DNA of 64,000 nucleotides from Lycium barbarum (taxonomy: Eukaryota > Streptophyta > Magnoliopsida > Solanales > Solanaceae), in the NCBI RefSeq assembly GCF_019175385.1, contig NC_083344.1:62248782-62312781 (forward strand), written 5' to 3'. Numbering within the stretch: position 1 is the first letter of the stretch; each line of letters opens with the position of its first letter. Under the pieces are notes generated by a model, which was not told the DNA's origin, searched no databases, and saw nothing but the letters and a program-made list of their open reading frames with translations. Positions 43,161 through 55,739 of the stretch are shown piece after piece. The position numbers and the translations under genes are program-made.

Positions 43161-44612
43161 TCAGAAAAAGGTTAGTAATATACCTGGGTCTGCGTCTGGT
43201 GATGCCTCTGGGTCCCGCCGACCAGTCAAAGCGTATATGTGGTTCGAGGGACCGCTAGAATCTGAGCCCCCACTACGGCCTCTACCGCGGCCCGCTGGTG
43301 CTGGCATACCTCGCCCCGTGGAGTGCGTGGCTGAAGGGGTAGATGGCGAACCAGCAACGGATCTCGTCGGCTGTGCTGCGCTACCAGAACCGCCTGCCCA
43401 CGGACAATCTCGCATGATATGGCCCTGGCGGCCGCAAGCAAAACAGGCCCCTGTGGCCCTGAAGCACTCACCGGGGTGCGATCTTCCACAATACGAACAC
43501 GGGGGCATAGGTGGCCTAGTCTGACCGGGACCCCTGCTCGCCTGAGGACCTGGGGCTCTGGAACTCTGGTCTGCCCTGGACGGTCCTGCGCCATCAAATC
43601 GCTTACTAGCAGACTGTGTGTCCCGGCCTAACGGAGGGAAGTATCCACTGGACTGATACTGAGGCTGCCCGCCCCGAGAATCTCCGGAATACCCCGCTGA
43701 TCTGGCCCTCTTGGGCCGTCTCCCATCATACTCTCTGCTGGGCCGATCTGCTCGGTGCCGGTTCTCCATCCCCTGGGCGTAGGCCTGTAGACGGGCAATG
43801 TCCATATCTATCTGCAATGACACCGCCATATAGCCGTCGATCAAGTAACGATCTAACCCCATAACATATCTGTGCATCCGATCAGTCATATCTGCTACCA
43901 CGGCAGGTGCATACCGGGCCAGGGAATCAAACTCCAGATTATATTCACGAACGCTTCGACCCCTCTGCTGCAGATGTAAAAACCGATCAGCTCGCTCCCG
44001 TCGTAACTCTGGGGGCAGAAAGTGGCGGGTGAAAGCAGTCACAAACTGATCCCACGTAGCTGGAGGAGCACCCTCACCCCTGGATAACTCCCAAGTCTCA
44101 TACCAGTGAGCGGCAACATCCCGAAGTCTATGCGAGGCCAGCTCAACCGACTCGGTCTCTGAAGCCCTGACCAAGTCTAATGCACGCCGCATCCCCCGAA
44201 TAAAGTCATGGGGGTCCTTGTCGGGCTTAGACCCGAAAACCTCTGGAGGGCCACATAATAAGAACTCCCGAACTCTCAGGCTGTCCCGCCTGTCATCATC
44301 ATCATCGTCCCTCCGCCCGCGTCGGCGAGCCTGTCCTGCCACCAGTGTAGTCAGCAATTGTACAGCCTCCCTCAGGGTCCTATCCTCCGCCCCTGGCTGA
44401 GGAGCTGGAGTCTCAGGAGCGGGTACACGGACCTCTGGAGCTGCTGAAGGTCCTGCTCCAGGATGTACTAGTGGGGGTGTAGCAGACCCCTCAGAATGAG
44501 GCACAACCTCAGGCAAATCATAAACACGAGCCCGGGTAGCTCGCTGTGCCTGACTAGTCTCTCTCATCCTCGCTTTGCCCTTCTGGGCCGCCGTTGCCTT
44601 CTTTGGAGGCAT
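43161..44612 (-). CDS. gag: Intact gag polyprotein of element G (483 aa)
   Basis: This encodes capsid and nucleocapsid and is expected to assemble cytoplasmic virus-like particles and bind element RNA. The start is the ATG at 44610-44612 (MPPKKATAAQKGK), 2 nt after acceptor-like GTGTTTGCAG; an ATG 12 nt upstream precedes that site. An Ala/Pro/Glu-rich N terminus (about residues 1-105) comes first. The gag domain follows (PPEVFGSKPDKDPHDF, WYETWELSRGEGAPPATWDQF, HLQQRGRSVREYNLEFDSLARYAP), then a Gly/Ser/Arg/Gln-rich linker, CSYCGRSHPGEC, the zinc knuckle CFACGRQGHIMRDC, and a Gly/Ser/Pro tail. It ends at SPDADPGILLTFF, where sister copies continue into protease. No stop or frameshift: the only intact gag in the window. 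Confidence 0.88.
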   Translation of the reverse strand: MPPKKATAAQKGKARMRETSQAQRATRARVYDLPEVVPHSEGSATPPLVHPGAGPSAAPEVRVPAPETPAPQPGAEDRTLREAVQLLTTLVAGQARRRGRRDDDDDDRRDSLRVREFLLCGPPEVFGSKPDKDPHDFIRGMRRALDLVRASETESVELASHRLRDVAAHWYETWELSRGEGAPPATWDQFVTAFTRHFLPPELRRERADRFLHLQQRGRSVREYNLEFDSLARYAPAVVADMTDRMHRYVMGLDRYLIDGYMAVSLQIDMDIARLQAYAQGMENRHRADRPSREYDGRRPKRARSAGYSGDSRGGQPQYQSSGYFPPLGRDTQSASKRFDGAGPSRADQSSRAPGPQASRGPGQTRPPMPPCSYCGRSHPGECFRATGACFACGRQGHIMRDCPWAGGSGSAAQPTRSVAGSPSTPSATHSTGRGMPAPAGRGRGRSGGSDSSGPSNHIYALTGRRDPEASPDADPGILLTFF

Positions 44613-44721
44613 CACTGCAAACACAATAGCGGGTCAGATCAGAATCACCCTAATAGCACAGCTCTATCACACGATCTAAGATTCCAAGGAAGAGTAACAC
44701 CCTAAATGCCCTGTAGCCTCC

Positions 44722-44757
44722 TGTTTATAGATGTGGTGCACAACACATCGATAAACA
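44722..44757 (-). other. Dimer-initiation-like hairpin between PBS and gag (G)
   Basis: The stem is GATGTG/CACATC, both strands changed relative to E (GGTGTG/CACACC), so pairing is kept. The loop is TTGTGCAC with palindrome GTGCAC, and the outer arms are TGTTTAT/ATAAACA. Confidence 0.62.
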
Positions 44758-44800
44758 AGACTCTACGAGACACGGCTTGTAGACATTCCGAGGACAAACT

Positions 44801-44812
44801 GCTCTTATACCA
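44801..44812 (-). other. Primer-binding site of G (tRNA-iMet), one mismatch
   Basis: The minus strand reads TGGTATAAGAGC, 4 nt from the 5' LTR. Confidence 0.83.
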
Positions 44813-44816
44813 CTTC

Positions 44817-47800
44817 TGTCACGACCCAACACCGTGGGCCGCGACTGGTGCCCTACTTAGGCACCCCAAACAGACTCATAACCCAGATCATCATATTAAG
44901 ACTCATTCAGACTTAACATACGTTGTTCAAACTGAAAACTAATAGCAGACGTCACACAAACATTGATCGAACACTTATCTTAAGCGGTCGCCCGTGCAGA
45001 ACAGTCATATCAAAATCAGAAAGGTGGCGGAATATACATCGCCCAAATGCACACACACACACGTACGAATTCATGGGCCGTCTTGGCCATGGTAGCATAC
45101 GGGCCGCTTAAGAAGGCAAAACAGATCCACATACAAACACACCGGACCCACGTCACACAAATATGACTACAGGCCTCTAGAACAAAACAGAACATACGAA
45201 CATATGACGGGACAGGGCCCCGCCGTACCCACACAGCTACAAATGTACAGAATACACGCACAGCAAAAGGTATGTACCAAAAGTTAAGCTCCGGATCAAG
45301 TGGAGCTCTCCAAAATAGCAGAATAGGTAGCCTAAACCGGAGGATCACCCACACGAGCTTCTGTACGTGCGGGCATGAAACGCAGCCCCCCCGAAGAACA
45401 GGGGGTCAGTACGGGAGAAGTACTGAGTATGTAAAGCAGAAAGTACAGAAATCACAATCATAACTGGAGTTAGAAGGAACAAACACAAACGTCAAAGTAG
45501 CAAATCAAACCTATACGGAAGATAAATGTACAAATGCAAATAAAAGTCCTGTATAAGGCTTAGGAACGTGGTCACCCCCCGACGATGGTGCCACAACACA
45601 TCATACTCCAGAAGTTTTTCAAATCTCCGTACCGTCTCCAGACAAATCATATCACACACATATCACATCATCAGAACATATCAAATGCCATATCACATCA
45701 TAACTCCATAGACGGTAACCGGCCCTATGGCGAGGCCTCGGAAACCGTAACACATCATACTTCCGAATATGGTATAGCGCGCACGATCACAAAGCCGGCC
45801 CGGGTACCGACGAACGAAATCATAGCGAATGGCACGAACGGAGTAGTGCAGAAACCATATGCATATCAAAAGTAATTTACAAGACTCAACATATAATTAC
45901 ATATAGGCATATACCGACGCCAGAAGGATCGGGGTAGGAGTCAAGGCGATCAAAATTTATATATGGAAGTTACGAAGTTCCAAACTGCAAAACCTTTGAA
46001 AAGCAATTCACAGATCATTTTCCGAAAATCTAACATCATTCATAGTGCAAAACGTTCAATAACGATATAGGAAATTTCAAACGGACCCTTGAGTCATAGG
46101 CAAATGATTTCTTTTCATATCGAACGAAAATGAGCCAAACAAACCAAATAAGGGAAGCCTCGGGGCTTGCGGGCCCACCTTGAGTCAAATCGAGGCGGTG
46201 GACACAAATCACAGACTTTAGGCTCCATAAAGCCATCTATAAAAGTTTCGGAGAGATTCGGACACAACAACAAAAGTTTGGAAGGTTTGAACATTCTTTC
46301 AACCAAATGTAAGGAATAGGTTTCAATTGCGCTGAATGAATAGTGCCCAAACTTGCACTTGGATTTCCAAGAGTAGAATTATCCCCGAGGGTCCGATCTT
46401 AACCTAGTATGACTAGGACATGCCAAAAGAAGGAAAGGTAGGCTTTACATACCTGGATTGCGCCTTACGCTCGTCAAATCTCAATTCCCGTTTCGTCCAA
46501 AAACTGCAAATGGTCACTTTTACCAGTTACTATTCATGAAAGTTAACATCTTAATCTTTGGGTTATACTTGGCTACCGAAATTTCGGCAGCATTTCCCCT
46601 ATAAATCTAACACCCCCGAGACTTAGCTCGGCTCAAAATACATCAACAACAACAACCCAAACATCACAAGCAACATAAATCACAATCAAATCATTCTAAC
46701 TTCAAAGTTCTACCTTACTACACAAGTTGACAACTTTCATTCAAACTTCATAATTCCAAACTTACGCCCACATTATTGTATTCATTCACCCATTCAAGAT
46801 TATTCAAACCCATCCCAATTACACTCCAACAATATACAAAATTTCCCGAGGTTCATTACTTTCCATATTTCATCCAAAACATCAAAACTTACGGCAAACA
46901 TTCTAACTCGCATTGTTTCATTCCAAATTCATTAACATCAACCATAAGTCATATTTAAAGTCTTTAGCATCATAGATATACAATGATATACACAAATATA
47001 CCAAAGATATATACTTTCCCATAATGTTCCGAAATCCTTTTCCAACGCCAATTCAATTCATTAAACAATCATTTAAGTTATAAAGGCCACAACGACGCAA
47101 CTAACAAACTTAAACGAAATCAAATTCATCTTGTCCTCCACAATTCATGGCTCACGGCCACATACCAACACATGCACACACACGACTTTCTACACACACA
47201 TCCAAGTTACGGGATTCTCGTCTATTCTCAATCCTTAACACATTCATATCAATTCCATAACATTAGAGGGGCAAAATTCTTACCTTTTCTTAAGTTTCCG
47301 ACTTGTCGCAAACGCGCACCTTCCGCAAACTAATTGTACCCCGTCGGAGAGCGTCTTGAGTACTTTACAATATGTGAAGAACAAGGATTTTTGGATCAAA
47401 CACAAGGCTTGGGATTTTTTATTTTTTATTCTTATAGGGGTTCTCGGCCGAGAGCCTTTCTTTGGTGTTGCACAATTTTTTTTTTGTGTTTTGTTTTAGT
47501 TCTTGATAACTCCAAAGGGAATATGGATATATATCCAATTATAGGTCATGTGTATATCACATGACCTTAAAGAAATGTGGGCTTGGACCTTGTCTTGGCC
47601 GGCCACTTCAAGGCTTTGATTTTTTTTTGTTGTCCAATTCTTGGCCCAATTCATTAAAAGTCCCGTTTTGTAATCCCCGAAACTAATTTCTGAAATTCCA
47701 AATTTACCCTTGGCCTTCCCCAATGTCTTCACATTAATGATTTCATAACCAACATAGTCACATCAACTAGAATCAAAATATTTCCTCATAACACACAAGT

Positions 47801-47848
47801 CTTAATTATTTCTCGATTTCCAATTATACGAAAACACGGGACATAACA
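44817..47848 (-). repeat. 5' LTR of G
   Basis: 3032 bp, nearly identical to the 3' LTR. Its left end adjoins the PBS. It carries the same donor-like, acceptor-like, palindrome and two-hairpin landmarks (two-hairpin motif at about 45430-45375). Confidence 0.92.
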
Positions 47849-49535
47849 CAACTCATGCCGCCCACTAGTGGTGTCTGCCCATGCCCGAAGGTCATGGTGT
47901 ATCCGTATAGCTGCCCGCCTTGGCGGTGACTGCCCGGCCAACTAGGCACGGTGTGAAATGCTCATGCCATGCTCAATGCAAAATACTCATAATAATATGC
48001 TCATTATGAAATACTTATCTTTTCATAATATATGTGTAAGGCTCAAGGTCAACTTTACTCCATCGGGGTGACGTAAGGTCGTGATCCCCCGATTACATTA
48101 TGGAGCCCTTATTGACATTCTGCCTCACCTTGGAAGGACTAGTACATAAGGTGATTGTAGGCAAGGAATAACATCCTCACATCGTATAACTTATCTCATG
48201 TAGACATTCATAGGCATAAGCTTTTAACTTCTTAGGATGTGAGAGCGCATGAAAGGAATAGGGATTCAAGCTGAGAGAATCATGCCATTGGAAATAAGGA
48301 CTAGCCTCACATACGTTGGTCGTTCCGCTAGGCAATCTCTTACTTGCTCTCCTTCAATACCACGTCATTACCTTCATGAGAGAATTCGTACTAACATTAG
48401 TTAATCGTCTACAAACGCATCGTCAGGTCTGGGCAGAATTGGGCAACACTTCTCTTGTTTATACTATTTTTCCTATGTTTTATATTAACTCCCTACATTC
48501 ACCATAATACTCACAATATCACAATCAACAATCATCATTCATGCACAATTAGTAAAATCCACCATTTTCCCCCAATTTTCCTATATTTCTACTTCTAGCT
48601 CATCTTTGTGTTTCCACGTATTTAACACTTGTTTCATGATATAAACATCATTCATAACGTATTCGTAATGACAACTCTTCAAATTTCATGATTCAATTCC
48701 ACTGTCACACACTTATGTCACAATTTACTCAATAATGACCTATTTCTATATTCTTCTATATTTCAAGTATGTGAACCTTTCAATACCTCAAACAACATGA
48801 ATTTGTCGTGGAACTTACCTTGAATGATGGTTGAACAATATTGAGTTGAAATGCTTCACTTAGACAAAACCCTAGTTCCACCTTCTTTGGAATTTCTTGA
48901 CTTAGATAATCCTTTGATGTGTTCTTACACTTGCTTTCATGAATTTAGTGTTGTTGGTCTTAGTCTTCCCTTGATTCTCTTGAACTCTTGTGGAGGAAAT
49001 ATTTGGAGAGTTCTAGAAGTCTCTTGAGTTGCCTTGATGAAAAATGAAATGAAATGAGCTTAAGTCCCTTTTAAAAATCACAAAATCTGATCTTTAATGA
49101 ATTCTTGTCGGGATGAACAGTGGTCGTAAACCACCATTTACGGACCGTATTTTGATTTACGGTCCGTCCACTGTGGTCGTTTTTAAGCATATGAAAAACA
49201 GAAAGTTTTGGCTGAAGAACATGGTAGTTTACGACCTGGTTTACGGTCCGTAAACCAGTTTACGGGCCGTATTCTGGGTCGTATTTAACCATATTAACGC
49301 TGGACAGAAAGTTGATTCTTTTGGAACGATGGAATACGATTGCACTATACGGTCCGTAAATCACTTTTCGGGCCGTATAGTGCCATATACGACTACTGGG
49401 ATGAAATTTTTTTCGCAACTTCTTTATTTCCAAAAATGCATAATTAGCCATTCCCGACTTAGTGAAACATCATACACTCAAGCCCTTCATCGTTCTACTC
49501 ATCACACAAGTACGGAAAAATTCCGAGGTGTAACA
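47849..49535 (-). repeat. 3' LTR of F, proximal part
   Basis: It continues the F LTR after insertion G, starting with the target-site copy CAACT and ending TGTTACACCTCGG (minus sense) next to F's polypurine tract. It contains the donor-like GTATGTGAGG (GT 48314-48313), TATA-like box (49079-49066) and palindrome cluster (49380-49135). Confidence 0.88.
49135..49380 (-). promoter_or_regulatory. Palindrome cluster in the U3 of the F 3' LTR
   Basis: TTTACGG-N-CCGTAAA and related units lie upstream of the TATA-like TTTTTAAAAGGG (about 49079-49066). Confidence 0.58.
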
Positions 49536-49575
49536 TTCTCCCCCCCCCCCTTTGGAACATTCGTCCTCGAATGTT
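49536..49575 (-). other. Polypurine tract and terminal hairpin of F
   Basis: A long G run (plus-strand C12 at about 49539-49550) and AAA lie next to the LTR; AACATTCG-AGGA-CGAATGTT spans 49556-49575. Confidence 0.85.
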
Positions 49576-49742
49576 CGACACTCGAGGATTCTAGAAAATT
49601 TTTCCAGAGTTTCCTTTATAATTTGGGCACTACCTTCCCATTACAACAACCCACCATATCTTCGCCTCACTGGGCCATATCACAGTATCAACACATCTAT
49701 GGCCACACATGACCAAAAGCATAAAACTAAAGCATACATACC

Positions 49743-52700
49743 TTATATCGTCGACGTCTCTTCTTGAATCTCTTCTGGGGATTGGAACAAATGGGGGTAC
49801 TTGGCTTTCATCTTCTCTTCCGCTTCCCAAGTCATCTCTTCCCTGTTGTTGTTTCGCCATCGAACTTTGACTAAAGCGACTTCTTTATTCCGAAGTCTCC
49901 GCACTTGTCTGTCTAAAATAGCAATAGGTATTTCTTCATACGTCAGCTTCTCTGTCACCTGCACATCGTCAACCGGGACTATTCTTGTAGGATCCCCAAT
50001 ACACTTGCGGAGCATCAAAACATGGAATACCGGGTGAACTGATTCAAGCTCCGAAGGTAAATCCTATTCATATGCTACCTGTCCCACCTTACGGACAATT
50101 TTATAAGGTCCGATGTATCTTGGACTCAACTTCCCCTTTTTGCAAAATCTCATCAACCCTTTCATTGGCGATACCTTCAGAAATACCCAGTCATTTACCT
50201 GGAATTCTAAATCTCGTCGGCGGTTGTCTGCATAAGACTTTTGGCGACTTTGAGCAGTTAACAGTCGGTCGCGAATCACTATAACCTTTTCAACTGCTTG
50301 TTGGATCAAATCGGGGCCTATCAATTGTACTTCTCCGGTTTCAAACCATCCAATTGGAGATCTACATTTTGTTCCATATAATGCTTCATACGGGGCCATT
50401 TGAATACTGGAATGGTAGCTATTGTTATAAGCAAATTTGTTAAGGGGTAAATGCTCATCCCAACTACCCCCAAAATCCAACACACACGCTCGGAGCATAT
50501 CCTCCAAGGTCTGAATAGTGCGCTCGACTTGTCCGTCCGTTTGTGGATGAAATGCTGTGCTGAATTTGACTTGGGTACCTAACCCTTCTTGAACAAATTT
50601 CCAAAACTTAGCTGTGAACTGGGCCCCTCTGTCTGTAATAATGACCAAAGGGATCCCACGAAGGCGCACAATTTCCTTTAAATATAACCTGGCATAGTCT
50701 TCTGCTGAATACGTGGTTCTAACTGGGAGGAAATGAGATGCTTTTGTGAGTCTGTCCACGATCACCCATATTGAGTCATATTTGCCTCGGGAACGAGGTA
50801 ATCCCACAATAAAATCTAAATTAATCTCTTCCCATTTCCGGGTAGGAATTTCCATTGCTTGCAATAGGCCTCCTGGCTTCTGATGTTCTGTTTTCACCTG
50901 TTGGCAGTTCGGACACTTCGCCACAAATGCCGCTATGTCTCATTTGTTAGCAATTTAAGATCGTGATACATTTTGGTCGTACCTGGATGAATGGAATACC
51001 AAGAATGATGCGCTTCTTCTAAAATTTGCTGGCGTAATTTTGCCACATCCGGGACAGACAGTCTGTCTCGGTATCTAAGAACCCCATCTATGGAAACTGC
51101 AAATGGAGACTTCTCTTTCCCACGGGATACATCCCTGTGACGACACATTTGTAGATCCTCATACTGGCGTTCTTTTATTTCCACATTCAAAGGCGAGACC
51201 GTAAGATTATTGACACTAATTCCTGCATTACCCGAATCAATTACATGTACCCCAAGGTTTGCTAATTGACGGATCTCACGAACCATTTCTTTCTTTCCTG
51301 AAGAAACTACACATAAACTACCCATTGATCGACGGCTAAGCGCGTCGGCTACCACATTCGCTTTTCCCGGATGGTACAAGATATTCACATCATAATCCTT
51401 TAGTAATTCTAACCATCGTCTTTGCCGCAGGTTCAACTCCTTCTGTTTGAAAATATATTGAAGGCTTTTGTGATCCGTATAGATGTCAACACATACACCA
51501 TACAAATAGTGTCTCCATATCTTCAAGGCATGAATAACAGCGGCCAATTCGAGATCGTGAGTTGGATAATTCTTTTCATGTGTCCGCAACTGTCTCAAAG
51601 CATATGCAATAACTTTCCCATTCTGCATCAATACACATCCTAATCCCACACCGGAGGCGTCACAATATACTACATAGCCATCTGATCCTTCTGCAAGTGT
51701 TAGCACTGGCGCTGAGGTCAATCTGTTTTTCAACTCTTGGAAGCTACGCTCACAGGCATCACTCTACTGCAATTTAGCCGACTTCTGGGTTAACTTTGTC
51801 AATGGGGCTGAAATAGATGAGAAGCCCTCTACAAATCTTCTATAGTATCCTGCTAACCCAAGGAAACTACGAACTTCCGTGGGTGTCGTAGGCCTTGGCC
51901 AAGTCTTCACAGCTTCTATTTTCTGAGTGTCGACTCGGATACCATCATCTGAAATAACATGACCCAGGAATGCAACAGAATTAAGCCAAAACTCTCACTT
52001 TGAAAACTTTGCATACAATTCTCGATCTCGAAAAACGCCAAGAACAATCCTTAGATGATCTGCATGTTCTGACTCTGTGCGAGAGTAAACCAAAATATCG
52101 TCGATGAACACTATCACAAAAAGGTCCAAGAACGGCCTGAACACATTATTCATTAAATTCATGAACACTGCCAGGGCATTCGTCAACCCGAACGACATCA
52201 CTCGGAACACATAATGGTCGTACCTCGTTCTGAAGGCTGTCTTGGGAATGTCTTCTTCTCTGATTCTCACTTGATGATAACCCAATCTTAGGTCTATCTT
52301 AGAAAACCACTTAGCACTTTGCAATTGATCGAACAAGTCATCAATTCTGAGGAGGGGATATCTGTTCTTTACCGTCACCTTGTTTATCTGTCTATAATCA
52401 ATACACATCCGTAGCGACCCATCTTTCTTTCTCACAAACAAGACCGGCGCTCCCCATGGTGATGAACTGGGCCTAATGAAACCCTTCTCGAGCAAGTCTT
52501 TCAACTGTGCCTTTAGCACCTTCAATTCTACCGGAGCCATTCGATAAGGAGGAATAGAAATGGGCTCCGTGCCCGACAATACATCAATAGCGAAATCAAT
52601 TTCTCTTTCCGGAGGAAGACCTAGAAGTTCGTCTGGAAATACGTCTGGAAATTCATTTACTACCGGGACAAATTGGAAAACTGGTGGCCTTGCCTCTGTA

Positions 52701-53340
52701 TCATGAACCCGAACTAGATGATAAATATAGCCCTTGGCTATCATCTTTCTCGCCTTGAGGTAGGAAATAAACCTACCCTTAGGGGATGCTGTGTTACCCT
52801 TCCATTCAAGTACGGGCTCTCCCGGAAACTGGAATCGAACCATTTTTGTCCTGCAATCGACATTAGCATAGCACGAGGCTAACCAATCCATTCCCATTAT
52901 TACATCAAAGTCTATCATTTCCAGCTCGATCAAGTCGGCTTGAGTCTGGCAGTCACATATCACAACAACACAATTTTTATATATTTTTCTCGGTATTACG
53001 GGATCACCAACCGGAGTGAACACCTCGAAAGGTTTAATTGGCTCAGGCTTCACCCCAATACAATCAGCAACATATGGGGTAACATAAGAGAAAGTAGAGC
53101 ATGGATCAATCAAAACATATACGTCACGGGAGAATATAGTCAGAGTACCTGTGACAACATCTGGGGAAGACTCAAGATCCTTACGCCCAGTTAAAGCATA
53201 TAAGTGGGGCTGAACAGCTCCTGAAGTAGATGCTCCCCCTTTGCCTCTGCCTCTACCTACTGTAGTCTGAGAAGTCTGCTCTGCCGGGCGCACTGAAGAA
53301 GACCCAACTGCTGACCCCGTAGGCTGAGTCCCAACTCTAC
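49743..53340 (-). pseudogene. pol: pol of element F: protease, RT, RNase H, integrase, chromodomain, broken
   Basis: Gag, protease and most of RT share one open frame (51995-54214, 739 codons), the usual single gag-pol frame of this lineage. The protease motif is LIDPCST at about 53110, with the active-site Gly replaced by Cys. RT keeps FIDDILVYS (about 52100). TGA at 51995-51997 and TAG at 51764-51766 (from Trp) break the RT end. RNase H keeps YCDASG, HDLEL, YTDHKS and VADALS. About 25 nt are lost near 50940, which removes the YWWDG motif of the integrase zinc region. The integrase core keeps Asp, Asp and Glu. TAG 50064-50066 precedes the chromodomain (about 49960-49790). Confidence 0.87.
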
Positions 53341-54502
53341 CTCTCGCTGAAGGGCAATCTCTCATCATATGAACAACCTGCCCACAGGCATAGCAAGCAT
53401 CCGAACCCAGACGACATTGTCCGGTATGCAGTCTACCGCACTGGCTGCACCGCGGTACTGAAGGTCTCCGCTGAGCCAAATCTCCCCTAGATTGAAAATC
53501 TGAGGCCCTCGAGCTCTGGCCCTGTCCTGACTGAGTAAAACGATCAACCCTCCTATCTGAGAATCTAGGAGGTGCACTAGTCACTGACTGACTTGAGTGC
53601 CTAGAATGAGTCTGCCTCGGTCCCCTTCTATACTTACCGCTTGCCCCCGCAGATCTAGCTCTCTTACCTTTCCTTCGGTCATTATCCCGATCACTTCTTT
53701 GCTGCTGTTGTCGTTCCTCCAGGTTCTGACCATGTGCCTGTATTCGGGAAATATCCATCCCGTCTTGCAAGGAGGCTGTCAAGCAATCTCTAAATAGGTG
53801 TGGCCCGAAATCACTCACAAACCTATGAACCCGATCGCCCATATCAGCCACCATAGTCGGGGCATACCTGGCCAGAGAATTAAACTGCATACTATACTCT
53901 CGGGCACTCATACTTCCTTGCTTTAAATTGAAGAACCTGTCCGCTCTAGCTCGGCAGACCTCAGGAGGCAAGTAATGACGAATAAAGGTATCCACATATT
54001 CTTGCCAAACGGGAGGTGGTGCATTCTCTCCCCTTGATATCATCCAATTTTTGTACCATAGAACCGCCACATCGCGGAGTCTGTAACAGGCCAACTCTAC
54101 CGATTCGGTCTCAGAAGCATGCATAAGTTTCAGCGTCCTAGACATCTCATCAACAAAGCCTTGGGGGTCCTCATCCGGCTTCGACCCGAAAAATTCTGGA
54201 GGATTTAAAGTCAAGAAATCACGGGCTCTCGTACTGGCCGATTGATCACTTGGGCCCGCATTCTGTCATTGTGCCTGAGCAGCGACCAACTGTGTCAATA
54301 AATGTATGGCCTCGGACACTTGTTGACCCGTAGCACCCGGTGGAGGAATCGGAGCTGAGGCTCCTCCCTGCTCTTCTACATTGGGCGCGGCCTCACTTTG
54401 CTATTCAGTTTCCTCTACATTTGCCAGAGGCTCTCTTTCCGCCTGCCTCTTTGTCGTAGCTTTGCCCTTCTGGGCGGCGGTAGCTTTTCCCTTTGGCGGC
54501 AT
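53340..54502 (-). pseudogene. gag: gag of element F, two stops in the N terminus
   Basis: The ATG at 54500-54502 (MPPKGKATAAQKGK) lies 3 nt after acceptor-like GATTTCAG. TAG at 54401-54403 and TGA at 54266-54268 interrupt the acidic, Ala/Pro-rich N terminus. From 54214 on the frame is open through the gag core ([41 protein letters not shown]), the Ser/Arg linker and the zinc knuckle [14 protein letters not shown], where a conserved Gly before His is Val. It runs on into pol. Confidence 0.87.
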
Positions 54503-54614
54503 CTTCTGAAATCATAACACACTCTTTAGGAAAGGATAAAATCCTAGGCATGGCTCTATCGCACGATCTAGTGAAAAGAATGATGGTCATTTTCCTAAAT
54601 GCCCGGTAGCCTCT

Positions 54615-54649
54615 TGTTTATTGGCGTGGCGCGCAACACACCATAAATA
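54615..54649 (-). other. Dimer-initiation-like hairpin between PBS and gag (F)
   Basis: Stem GGTGTG/CACGCC and loop TTGCGCGC with palindrome GCGCGC. The outer arm has one mismatch (TATTTAT against ATAAACA). Confidence 0.57.
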
Positions 54650-54693
54650 TGACTCTACTAGACACGGCTCGTAGACACTTCCTAGGACGAACT

Positions 54694-54705
54694 GCTCTGA
54701 TACCA
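54694..54705 (-). other. Primer-binding site of F (tRNA-iMet)
   Basis: The minus strand reads TGGTATCAGAGC, 4 nt from the LTR at 54710. Confidence 0.89.
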
Positions 54706-54709
54706 CTTT

Positions 54710-55003
54710 TGTCACGACCCAGCTAGGGGCCGCGACGGGTACCCGGGGCTAACCACCGAGTACCACTCGCTCTATTACTCCCTTTACTCGGTCAATGCCC
54801 TGATTATCACATTTCGCTTAAAGCGTGGAAAAGATCATAATTTATTTGAAAACATAAATACTTTTGTATATAGAAAGGTTTAGTACATCAAAATAATGAG
54901 TGCACATATACATGAGGGCTGTGAGACCATGCTACCCACACTACGCATCTACGAGCCTCTACTGACATACTATACAATGGACGGAACAAGACTCCGTCAT
55001 GCC

Positions 55004-55039
<36 letters not shown>

Positions 55040-55739
55040 GCACCCAAAAGATAAATCATAAGCACCTCCGAATAATGGAGTGCTCTCAATAGCTGGCAGC
55101 TCCTAAGTACCTGGATCAAGCTCGCCTCCCTATCTACATGTGGGCATGAACACAGCGTCCAAGAGAAAGGACGTCAGTACGAATGTTGTACTGAGTATGA
55201 GAGGCATAAACAATGAAGAAGGATAACAATAATATAGTGAGATTATCAATAGGAACATCTGAATCTGAATAATAAACATAAGAGAGAAGAAATGCATGCT
55301 GTCTTACTCATACTTATCATGATATCATGAATGCATGACATGCAAGCTGCCCGTCCATGTCGGAACGGTGTGATCATCAATAATATGAGCCCGCGTCCAT
55401 GCCTCCCGCGTCCGGGGGTACCATCTCATGCCGCCCACTAGTGGTGTCTGCCCCATGCTCGAAGGTCATGGTGTATCCGTATAGCTGCCCGCCTTGGCGG
55501 TGACTGTCCGGCCAACTAGGCACGGTGTGAATGCTCATACCATGCTCAATGCAAAATAGTCATAATAATATGCTCATCATGAAATACTTATCTTATCATA
55601 ATATATGTGTAAGGCTCAAGGTCAACTTTACTCCATCGGGGTGACGTAAGGTCGTGATCCCCCGATTACATTATGGAGCCCTTATGGACATTCTGCCTCA
55701 CCTTGGAAGGACTAGTACATAAGGTGAGTGTAGGCAAGG
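54710..55739 (-). repeat. 5' LTR of F, distal part
   Basis: It runs from the LTR end (TGTCACGACCC on the plus strand) to the insertion point of solo LTR H. It holds a (TA)n microsatellite (about 55008-55034) and the two-hairpin motif in minus sense near 55200-55145. Confidence 0.88.
55008..55034. repeat. (TA)n microsatellite in the F 5' LTR
   Basis: About 13 TA units. The F 3' LTR has only a short interrupted form at the matching place (38108-38128), so it expanded after F inserted. Confidence 0.8.

Larger units (their letters stand above)
38517..47848 (-). mobile_element. Element G: complete gag-only (TR-GAG-like) LTR retrotransposon, subfamily 2
   Basis: Two LTRs of 3033 and 3032 bp flank a 3267-bp interior with PBS, an intact gag, then about 1.6 kb of non-coding DNA, a polypurine tract and the 3' LTR. 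Pol is absent: coding similarity stops just at the protease boundary. It lies within F's 3' LTR with flanking CAGCT (38512-38516) and CAACT (47849-47853), a 5-bp target duplication with one change. I counted about 35 substitutions and one 1-nt indel between the LTRs (about 1.2%), so it is recent. Without pol it must have used enzymes of a related element. Confidence 0.88.
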
